A DNA stretch of 64,000 nt from Gambelia wislizenii (Eukaryota > Chordata > Lepidosauria > Squamata > Crotaphytidae): NCBI GenBank assembly GCA_030847615.1, contig JAUMIR010000001.1, positions 65,547,501-65,611,500 of the forward strand, written 5' to 3'. The notes beneath the pieces were generated by a model, which saw only the letters and a list, made by a program, of their open reading frames with translations, ran no database searches and was not told the DNA's origin. The position numbers were made by a program, and so were the translations under genes. Numbering within the stretch: the first letter of the stretch is position 1; each line of letters starts with the position of its first letter. Shown here piece by piece: positions 55,965 to 64,000 of this stretch.

Positions 55965-56299
55965 CTGAGCAGTTTTTAGAAGAAGCATTAATCTTCCATT
56001 CAAAAGAAAGCAACAAAGATACACTCCTACCAATTAAGCCAAACACCTTTTTATTTTCTTCTCGGGCATGACAGTATAAAATAAGCTATGTGTAACATAC
56101 ACGATTATGTCCCATTGAAATCCATAAGACTGAGATGTGCCTAAATTTCTCTGAACTAAATTAAGCCTGGGCACAGTTTCATAAGTACCTATTATCCTTA
56201 AGACTATTTGACTTCTGAATGCAAAAATAATATATGCAACTGAAACAACTTAGAACATTTTTAAAAGAATATTAGCAGAAATGTGAAGCTATTTTATAC
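55965..56299. other. Intron sequence without recognisable feature
   Basis: A/T-rich; nothing identified. Confidence 0.5.
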
Positions 56300-56518
56300 T
56301 GAATCAGAGGTCCAAACACACTACATAGTTATAGTATTATGTTCCAATGTAATCACCATGGCATCAGCCCACAGAATCTTCAGATTTGCTGTTTAGGGAG
56401 GGGCGTTTAGAATTCTCACCCAGACGACTGTAAGGCCTTACCAAACTACAAAACTCAAAGATTCCATTGGATGTTTCCATGGCAATCAAAATGGAATCAT
56501 AGTGCTATATTTGTATAC
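56300..56518. mobile_element. Old palindromic MITE
   Basis: Left arm cacactacatagttatagta ttatgttcc, right arm aatggaatcatagtgctata, with ccatggcatcagcccacaga opposite a gatgtttccatggcaatc segment. Related to 39932-40139. Confidence 0.5.
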
Positions 56519-56520
56519 TT

Positions 56521-57310
56521 TATTTATTTGTTTGTTTATTTATTTTATTAAAATATTTATACCCCACCCTATATCAAAACTCTTGGGGTGGTATACAAAA
56601 AGCATTAAAACAAATTACAAATTTTAAACAATAACATCATTACACAAACTAAAAACATATTAAACTGTGGTAATAAGTTAAAACAGATTTAAAAGATTTT
56701 TTAAAAAAATTAAAACAGTGTCCACCATATTTGAGATAAGTTAATGAGGCCCAAAATCTTTGATGAACAGCTAAGAAGGACCTCTCCTATGTCCCAATCA
56801 CAGTGTATTGATCTCACTGGTGGGACACAAAGGAGGGCCCCCTGACAAGCAGATCTTAATCCTTGGGCAGGCACATATGGGGAGAGGCGTTCTCTCAAAT
56901 ATCAAGAGGCCAAGCCATTTGGGGCTTTAAATGTCATCACAAGTGGCTTGAATTCAGACCAGAAAAGTATTGGCAGCCAGTGCAATTCTTTTAAGACTGG
57001 CATGATATGCTGTCTACATTGTATTCTAGTCAGCAGTTAAGCTGCTGCATTTTGCACTAGCTGCAGTTTCCGAGACTTCTTCAAGGATGGCTCTATGTAG
57101 AGCATATTACAGCAGTCTAGCTGGGAGGTTACCAGTGCATTGACTACTGCGGCTAGGTTATCTCTGTCTAGGAAAGGCTGTAGCTGCTGCCCCAGTCCAA
57201 ACTAGGGCAAAGTCCATGGGCTTCCAGTGACAAAAATGGATCTAGGAGCACTCCCAAGCTAATGTGAAAGGGACCCAGATCTTACTCCATTTAGCTCAGT
57301 ATTACCTACA
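56521..57310 (-). mobile_element. L2-like LINE 3' part
   Basis: Starts with (ttta)n and ataccccaccctatatca, then aggccaagccatttggggct, attggcagccagtgcaattc and agctgcagtttccgagactt. This is the common squamate L2-like sequence in reverse orientation. No intact coding frame. Confidence 0.65.
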
Positions 57311-57993
57311 GTGTCTGGCAGCAGCCCTCCAAGATCTGCGATGGAGACTCTTCCCCAAGTAGATAGCAAGTGCTGAACCTGGGGCCTTCTGCATGTGAAG
57401 TATGTGCTATACCACTATGGACGCTTTCTCTCTCCACCCCAATAAGTATCCCAACACAATGATCCTCCAAGAAAATTGGATGGAGACACTGACATCCACT
57501 GGCCATGCAGGCTGTAGATTCTGAGAGTCAGCATTTCAGCATTTTTAAAAAATTATCCAAGATCTGCAAAAGATCTTTATCCCAGACTTACAGACAGACA
57601 GACAGACAAACCACACACACATACACACAGCTTCCATGCATAGGAATTCTATTGATTTCCTGGCAGATCCTATACAAAAGACATATAGCCAACATCCTAT
57701 TTACTTCCAAGATACCAAGGTGTTTCATTACAGCAAGAAAACAGTGTTTTCCTAAAGAGGTGTATCCAATTAAATAATTTTCAGCAGCTCATTCCAATTA
57801 TTTGCTTAGCAAAGCCATGTAGCAGAGTACAGTATTGTAACAGTTAATATGTGTACCTGTTAGCATCATGCCACTTAATCTTTTCAACATGGGTGCAGAC
57901 AACTCTTGAGGCTAGTTCATGTTTTAAAAACATTTGTACTGATAGCATGTTATTATTTAGTTCTATAACTATGTATAAATGTCTGAACTATAC
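57311..57993. other. Intron sequence without recognisable feature
   Basis: Contains a short (caga)n/(ca)n tract at 57592-57630. Nothing else identified. Confidence 0.5.
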
Positions 57994-58116
57994 CTGATCT
58001 CCCCATTCATTAATAATTGGCATGTTAATATCATCAATGAATATGGTCATTTTCCTGCCTCCTGGGGGTCCGTAGGTACTGCCCATTCGTTTGTCCACAT
58101 AACTTTCTATTGTTCT
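57994..58116 (-). CDS. DNAH8: Dynein heavy chain exon 3: AAA3 Walker B
   Basis: The exon is 123 nt, 41 codons, from [13 protein letters not shown] to [17 protein letters not shown] is the Walker B element of AAA3, which coordinates Mg-ATP and catalyses hydrolysis. The acceptor is taag and the donor gtatag, with phase 0 at both ends. GPPGGRKM before the Walker B strand is typical of outer-arm heavy chains. Confidence 0.93.
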
Positions 58117-58705
58117 CTTAAGAATAAAGTGGCACAAAAAAGAGAGGGGAAAGAGGTAAATAACATACAAAGCCATTTACAAATCCTTGCTATTTTTGTA
58201 GTGGCAGGGTGGAAATGTATGTTCCAATTTAAGTAAAGACGTTGGAGCAAGCAATTCACAAGTTCTCTCAGGAACATGAATACTAGAGATGTAAACTTTT
58301 TTATATATATATAATTTCATTCTTGATGGAAACAAAAGTAATTTGCGCAATTTTCTTCCCACTGAAAGAAACTCTTTGAAAATGGTGCCGTTTAAAAAAA
58401 AAAAAAGTTCAGTTTGGGACTTATTGTGCACACAATTTGCATGTGGTATTTTTTACACTGACAACAGCATATATCTGCCCATAAATATTATTTTAAATAC
58501 TATTTTCTGTGCAGAAAATGCTGTTGCTGGTGATTTACCCTGTACAAAACTGACACATGGTCCCCCCCACCCCCGCTGCATCAAGAAAATAGCATTTTCT
58601 GCCTAGGCAAAAGCATTTCTGCACAAAAATTAATATTTTCAGTGCAGAAAATGCTGTGACCTGCACATAAAGTGCTGCTTTCTTTACAAAAAAAACAACA
58701 TCACC
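58117..58705. other. Intron sequence with short repeats
   Basis: The segment gtgcagaaaatgctgt occurs at 58510 and 58640 around a C-rich spacer. Otherwise unremarkable. Confidence 0.5.
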
Positions 58706-59018
58706 TCACAATATTTGAAGGGATGTCATACTGAGGATGGAGCAAGCTTGGGTTTTTTGTTTTGTTTTGTTTTGTTTTTTGCTGCTCCAGAAACTAGGAC
58801 ACGGAGCAGTGGGCTCAAACTACAGGAAAAGAGAACTTACTGATGCTGAGAGCTGTTCAACAGTGGGATACACCCCCTAGGAATGTGGTGGAGTCTCCTT
58901 TCCTGTTGGTTTTTAAACAGAGGCTGGGTGGCCATTGGTTGGGTGTGCTTTGATTGTGTTTCCTGGGAGGGGGTTGGACTGGATGGCACTTGTGGTCTCT
59001 TCCAACTCTATGATTCTA
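58706..59018 (+). mobile_element. Old CR1 3' fragment
   Basis: atatttgaagggatgtcata ctgaggatggagcaagcttg, then a (ttttg)n insertion at 58751-58780, then ctgctccagaaactaggaca and the CR1 3' UTR to attctacg. More diverged than the other CR1 copies, with deletions. Confidence 0.85.
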
Positions 59019-59328
59019 CGAACATGCATTTTGTGTAGACTAAAGTCCTGAATTGCAAATATTCTTGCCAGTTCAAGATTCTCCTCATCACTGTTTCTCA
59101 ACACTCAAGAAACATATTGTTCAACCATTTACTGTTCATATTTATTGAATATTTTTGAACATTAGTTCCATTTCTAATGAATACTAAGTAATTCATTGCT
59201 AAAAGCAAAGAAAAAAAGCTTGAATTTAGATCAAAACTTGGATTTATACTTGGGGAATTCCAAAACATTTGAAACAGATTATGAAAGAGGCTATTGTATA
59301 GAATCAGCTAATAAAAGCGATAGTTTAC

Positions 59329-59463
59329 CTGAAACATTCCAGGTTCTGTTGCTGAAGAAAAGTTCAAACATTTTGATAAGTGTTCTTCAGGATCATACTT
59401 TTTTAAATAACCTTTAATCATCACAGTTTTTGCAGTTCCTTGTTCACCAATAAGCAAGACTGC
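59329..59463 (-). CDS. DNAH8: Dynein heavy chain exon 2: AAA3 P-loop
   Basis: The exon is 135 nt, exactly 45 codons, opening with [28 protein letters not shown] is the Walker A (nucleotide-binding) loop of AAA3, and [12 protein letters not shown] follows. The acceptor is acag and the donor gtaaac; both ends are phase 0. The high conservation and absence of stops indicate a functional exon. Confidence 0.92.
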
Positions 59464-59907
59464 CTGTAACAATGTTAGGACCATTATTACATTTTTATTA
59501 CACAATAAAGTTACATTACTGCAACAACAACAACACTGCTAATAATGATGATTTGAATTCTACACAGATGTTCAAGTGACTATTCTGGTTTACTTTCTGT
59601 TATACCATTTCCTGTTTTTAATTTCAAACTGAGTCTTCTTCTGCTCAGGGAGCTCTCACCAAAAATCACACTAGAGAAAGGCATTTCCATAGCTGAGGTA
59701 ATCCTAAAGTGTATAGATAACAGACTTTATAAAGATTTTTTGTTTTAAAGGAGCTAAGAAAGCAGCCCCATAAGAACTTCATGGCCATGAAAGTTGAGTG
59801 CATGAAAGGAAAATAAACCTGTGGAAAATTGTGTGAAATAGAATGCAGTTGCTGGAAAGAAGGCACAAAAATATTTGAAATGGCCCTGCAGAAGAAACAG
59901 AGAAAGT

Positions 59908-60668
59908 CCTAGGGTTCGTTTACATGGCAGATTTATTGCGGCAACTTGCGCTTTAATTCTTTTCCGCAGCTGTGCCAGTCAAGTTTTTTTTCTAATTATG
60001 CTGCTTTTTTGTTCAGACTTGAAAAAGTGCGGGGGGCGTGGCCTCCCAAGCAGATGAAGGCTTTATGGGGAAGAGGCTAGATCGTGAGTGAAAGAATTTG
60101 AAGCCCTGCATTTTCTAGCTAAAGAAAGACTCACAGACTGCCAAAATAGCAGGGGGGGGGAGATCAAAGAAGTGGCTCTGTCTCTGTAAATCTGTCTGTA
60201 AATGAACCCACTCCCCAAAGCAGAGAGACAGCGAGATCACAGCTGAGTAGAAGAAGGAATTCCTTTCTTTATGTGGGGAACAGATCTCCCCTGACTGTAA
60301 ATTTTTGGGAATCCTTTTTGTTTGCAAACTGGCTTGCAAAATAGCAGAGAGGATTTTTCAAAGTTTCCTGATTGCTACTGAATCTCCCTCCCTCAGTCCC
60401 CCTCTTTTAAGCCCACCCCCTCATCATAGTAACCAATCACAGTGCAGCTCTGCTGCAGCCCTTAGCGGAATGGTTGTTTACACTGCCAATAATGCGCTAC
60501 ATCGCAAATATACCAGCAAAAGTAGCGACATCCCTTCCCACTCTATATTTGGGTGTTTTACCTTCCCCCTCTTCTGAATGAGGCGATGCTATGGTGCGAT
60601 CCATGGGAACAATGAGCTATCTTTGCGGTATATTTAGAGGAATGTTTGCCCGTGTAAACGGTCCCCTA
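59908..60668. mobile_element. Non-autonomous TIR DNA transposon
   Basis: 761 bp. Left end agggttcgtttacatggcag and the inverse of the right end aggggaccgtttacacgggc agree at about three quarters of positions. The interior has gccacatcgc-like and gcggtatattt segments but no ORF of note. Superfamily unresolved; hAT is possible. Confidence 0.55.
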
Positions 60669-61257
60669 GAGAAATCAGTGGAGAATGCAACTGGGCTTGG
60701 GGACAGGTATATTTACCACATCTTCTCCCTCCAAAGAAAACAAAATGGAAAGGGAAGACCATTCCCCCATGGAGAATAGAAACCTAAAATGGAGAAAAAG
60801 AGAGGGAACGGGGGCTGCCCAAATGAAACTGACTGACTTGGAGAAGGAGGAGGACAGGGACTGGCTGGGACTGGTTGGAACACTGTGCGGTAGCACTGCA
60901 AATGGCAAATTGTATGTTTTCAGATACTGCTAAGGTCTCAGACCTTGTGAAAATTTCTTGTGGCAAAAATATGAACACAAATTGCTTGGGAAGAAAGGGA
61001 GTAGGAACAGCACCACTATTCCTTTGGTGTTCTTTTTCTTAGACGGCTGACAGCCCTGCTTTTATGCAACAACTGTCAGACCATCAAAGATCAGCACAGG
61101 ATTGGAGTTGTGCATTTTTGAGAGTGAAGTAACCACCCTTTTTGGTTAAATACAGTTTGACCCTGTTAACATTACAAGCACCTGTAATTTAAAAAAATAA
61201 ATCCTAATAAATGTAACCTTCACGTGGATAGACATAAATGTTTATAGAATATCTTCA
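60669..61257. other. Intron sequence without recognisable feature
   Basis: Short overlapping ORFs near 60675-60930 have no family resemblance. Nothing else identified. Confidence 0.5.
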
Positions 61258-62830
61258 CATGATGATGATGATGATGATGATGATATCCCACCTCTTCCCC
61301 AAAACTGGGACTCAAGGTAATTTACAAAAATTAAATCAGATGCAGAGAAAAACACATGCAAAAACATATAAATAATATAGATGTGTGTGTGTTATTGTTA
61401 AAATATGATTAAACTATTTTCATTCTTAAAAACATTTTTTAAAATCAATTAAAAGGCAAAAGACCCAATGGAATAACACACTGTTAAAAGCCCTTGCAGT
61501 GAGTTTCCAAAAGCCTTTCGGAATATAAAAGGTTTTGCCTTCTGATGGAAGGACAACAAGGAGAAGGCCAACCTAGTAGCCTCCCTAGGGAGAGAGATCC
61601 AAAATCTGGAAACAGCCCATATTCCCCATTCCTACTAGACACACCTCTGAAAGTGATGGGGTTAGAAAAGGGTCCTTCATGCACTAGAGCTTTTCCATTG
61701 TCTCCTCCCTACTATAGACCTCTCTGCCCCCTGAAAATCCATTTAGAGTAGGAAACCCCTCTGGAATGGAATGGGAGGAAGTATGGAGCTGGATGATCTT
61801 CTGCATGATGCTCCAGTCAACAATCTAGCTGCTATGCTTTGCATCATATTCTACTTATGGGTCACCTTGAAAGAGAGGACTACGTAGAGTGCATTAAGTA
61901 GTCAAATAAAGAAGTTATCAGTGCATTAACTATTTCTAGCTAAGTTATCCCTGTCCAATAAAGGCTGTAGCTAGTGGACCAGTCAAAGCTTGTCCAGGCA
62001 CTCCAAGACACAGAATCCAATCAGACCTCCAGTGACAGTGATGACTCTAGCAGTACTCCCAAGTTATGCATCAGCTCTGCCAAGGAGGAGTGTAATGCCA
62101 ATGAGTGCAGGCCACTTTCCAGTTTCCAAGCCTAGGAACCACAAGTTCACAAAACAAAATCTTACTGAGAGTCAAATTCAGATTGGTAGACCCCATGCAG
62201 TGCATTACAGCAACTGCAGAGCCCCAGCTAACTCTGGTGACAAGAAGTAGAGATGAATTTCATCAGTATACAGATGGCATCCAACCTCCAACTCCTAACA
62301 ACCTCACCCAGCAGCTTCATATAGTTATTAAACAGCATTGGGAACAGGATGAGATCCCGTGGCACCTTACAACAAACATGGGGAGGAAAAAGAATAACTC
62401 TCTGGAACCAGCAGATTGGAATGGAACTACCATAACAGAATGCCCCATACTCCCATCCCACAAATCTGGTCCAATAGAATATTATGGTCAATGACATCAA
62501 AAGCTGCCGAGAAATCTAGGAGAATCAACAGGGTAACTTTTCCCCATCCTTCATCCAGAACAGGTCATCAGTCAGGGAAACTAAGGCCATTTTCAATACT
62601 GTATTTTAGCATGAATCCAACTGAAATAGACCCAGATAAGAACCACTGTCCAGCTACCCCACACTAAAGCACCTTACCTCAAAAGGAGGTATTAGTGATA
62701 GGGCAGTAATTCTGACTTCTTTGGATCCAAAGAAGTCCTCTTCAGCAGAGAGCACACTACATCCTCATTCAAAGTGGCAGGCTCCTCTCCCTGACAGAGT
62801 AAGGTATTTACCACTTCCTAGATTTACCAT
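61258..62830 (-). mobile_element. L2-like LINE, 3' half, degenerate
   Basis: It begins with (gat)n at 61258-61284, followed by atcccacctcttcccc. On the minus strand, near 62370-62250, RT remnants read FPMLFNNYMKLLGEVVRSWR, matching the motif B downstream pattern (SPxLFNIYMKPLGEVIRxxG). The sequence from 61880 (gtgcattaactatttctagc) parallels the L2-like copy at 57140. Several frame changes. Confidence 0.65.
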
Positions 62831-63107
62831 GTCACACCACTTCTACTGGAGCTTATTAGCCATGATTAGCAAAGATCAAACCTATGTGACAGACTAGTAC
62901 AAGTGTCGTATCTACATCATCAGGCTGCAACAAATGAAACTGATTCCATGAATCCTGACAAAATGGAGCACTGGACACATTCCTTTCAGAAAGTGTCAAC
63001 TATGACATCAAGTACTAGAAACATTTCATGAGATACAGTAAATGATGGGGTACCTGCAGTACCAAGATATGATATATTCATGCTTAGACAATAAAATATC
63101 TGCTTAC

Positions 63108-63250
63108 TTTGTGTTGTTTCGCTATGGTATCTATCAAAAATTGTGTTCTGACATTGTCTACATTTGGAACCAAAATTGATGAGTATTCAGGAACACTGTC
63201 TGTTGGATAAATATACTCCTGAACTTTCTTATTCCAATGAACCCAGTCAC
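63108..63250 (-). CDS. DNAH8: Dynein heavy chain exon 1 of window (pre-AAA3 segment)
   Basis: The first visible exon, 143 nt, encodes about 47 residues beginning [12 protein letters not shown] and containing [13 protein letters not shown], the conserved lead into AAA3 in outer-arm dynein heavy chains. The acceptor is ctag before 63250 and the donor is gtaagc after 63108. It starts with two bases of a split codon and ends on a codon boundary, which fits the next exon. No further upstream exon is recognisable between 63251 and 64000. Confidence 0.88.
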
Positions 63251-63545
63251 CTAGAACAGAAGAAAAATGATAGGAAACCTTGATTATTATCCCTCTTCAA
63301 CATGTTCCCCACTCATTGAAATACTTCCTATAGGACAAGTAAAACAAAAGAACCTGCCAGATCTATAATACCAAATGTCTTGATGAATTAATGGAATCTG
63401 GCTTCTTTGTTTAGAACATTATCCTCAGAAGTTTTGTAAGGCCTTTTGATTCACCAAGTAATCAAGAACATAGATTGGATAGCAAACTTATTTGAATTAT
63501 AAGACCAACAAATGAGGCAACTCAAGATATTTGTAAAGTATTATC
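63251..63545. other. Intron upstream of dynein exon 1 of the window
   Basis: No exon or repeat recognised. Confidence 0.5.
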
Positions 63546-63655
63546 TCAGCCTTTCCCAAGTGTCCTCCAGATCTTTTGGAGTGCAGCTTCCATCATGACT
63601 GACCATTGACTGGAAATTATGGGAGTTATAGCTTAAAACATATGGATGAAACCAT
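63546..63655. mobile_element. Half of a common squamate palindromic MITE
   Basis: cagcctttcccaagtgtcct ccagatcttttggagtgcag, then ttatgggagttatagctta. Resembles the widespread cctccagatgttttggacta family; the right terminus is degraded. Confidence 0.5.
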
Positions 63656-63952
63656 GGTGGAGTCACACTGGAAAACATTAATATTTGTTCCTCAGAGGTC
63701 ATGTAAGGAAACATGCCAAGAAATAAGAGCTTGAATGGAGCTTCATATTTCTTAGCTTTTTTTCGATACTAACTTTAGGTGCAAAACTCAGCCATAAATG
63801 GCCAACTAGATGTGAGCTGAGGTCATTCAATGGACAGTTTACAGAAATGTTTAAATGACAAGACCATATCCTCTTTAGTTGTACAGTTAAAACTAACAGA
63901 TACTAGAACAGAAAATAGAGAGTGTAGTCAAGAAATCAGAAACTAAGATTAA

Positions 63953-64000
63953 GGCTGCTGACACATTGCAGAAATAATGAGGTTGACACTGCTTAAATTG
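63953..64000. mobile_element. MITE left end (ggctgctgcca family), cut by window edge
   Basis: ggctgctgacacattgcaga aataatgaggttgacactgc matches the left arm of 22819-23042 and 17008-17082. Confidence 0.65.

Larger units (their letters stand above)
13793..63250 (-). other. DNAH8: Axonemal dynein heavy chain gene (DNAH8-like), 13 internal exons
   Basis: This is the span of one minus-strand gene. Thirteen exons, each described below, splice into a continuous 667-codon frame with no stops, consensus GT-AG sites and matching phases. The encoded part runs from the segment before AAA3, through AAA3 (P-loop GEQGTAKT, Walker [10 protein letters not shown]) and AAA4 (P-loop GVGGSGKQ, Walker [10 protein letters not shown]), to the start of the stalk (AERMQIG). 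Dynein heavy chains are ATP-driven microtubule motors; DNAH5/DNAH8 types form the outer dynein arm of cilia and sperm tails. The choice of DNAH8 over DNAH5 rests on paralogue-diagnostic stretches recalled from the family, such as EPTGEEPDD and TFDNLYEYF, and is inference. AAA1-AAA2, most of the stalk, AAA5-AAA6 and both gene ends lie outside the window. Intron sizes range from about 0.65 kb to 14.9 kb, mostly because of transposons. Confidence 0.9.

Noticed and set aside
63251..64000. A further upstream dynein exon
   Set aside because: No frame with AAA2-AAA3 linker residues and splice sites was found.

Overview
This is vertebrate nuclear DNA. The mobile elements (CR1 with its octamer tail, BovB/RTE, L2-like LINEs, Penelope, DIRS, a 5S-derived SINE, a Sauria-type SINE and many palindromic MITEs) point to a squamate reptile, probably a lizard; the species cannot be named from the sequence alone. 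No prokaryotic operons, rRNA operon or CRISPR array is present.

The only host gene I can support is an axonemal outer-arm dynein heavy chain on the minus strand, best matched from memory to DNAH8 rather than DNAH5. Thirteen consecutive coding exons run from 63250 down to 13793 (2001 nt, 667 codons). All are open, have GT-AG splice sites and agree in phase. They encode the run-in to AAA3, AAA3, AAA4 and the start of the stalk coiled coil. The 5' exons lie beyond the right edge and the 3' exons beyond the left edge. Everything else is intron.

The introns are filled with nested transposons. 1-2089 is part of a DIRS-type tyrosine-recombinase retrotransposon (copy 1). 3484-13041 is a second, nearly full-structure DIRS (copy 2) with inverted terminal repeats, an internal complementary region, Gag, RT/RNase H and recombinase; its RT is split by an opposite-strand CR1 (6656-9941). 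14888-15125 is a 5S-rRNA-derived SINE. 17083-17819 is a second CR1 copy sharing an unusual in-frame TGA with the first. 21732-29381 is an older DIRS of a different subfamily (copy 3), riddled with DNA transposons.

From 29.4 to 40.4 kb there are exons, MITEs, Tigger-like elements and a ~103-bp hairpin minisatellite. 41401-47130 is a layered nest: an L2-like LINE split by a 2.77-kb Tigger-like element and by a Penelope element. The Tigger-like element holds its own ~103-bp GC-rich minisatellite and the 3' half of a Tx1/L1-group LINE ORF2. 51366-53400 is BovB, followed by two more CR1 fragments, a fourth DIRS fragment, two L2-like fragments and a larger TIR element.

Functionally, the host gene makes a ciliary or flagellar motor subunit. 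The elements form partnerships: BovB can account for the tail of the 5S SINE, and larger TIR elements could have mobilised the MITEs. All transposon genes seen are broken by stops, frameshifts or insertions, although the CR1 ORF2 has only one visible lesion.
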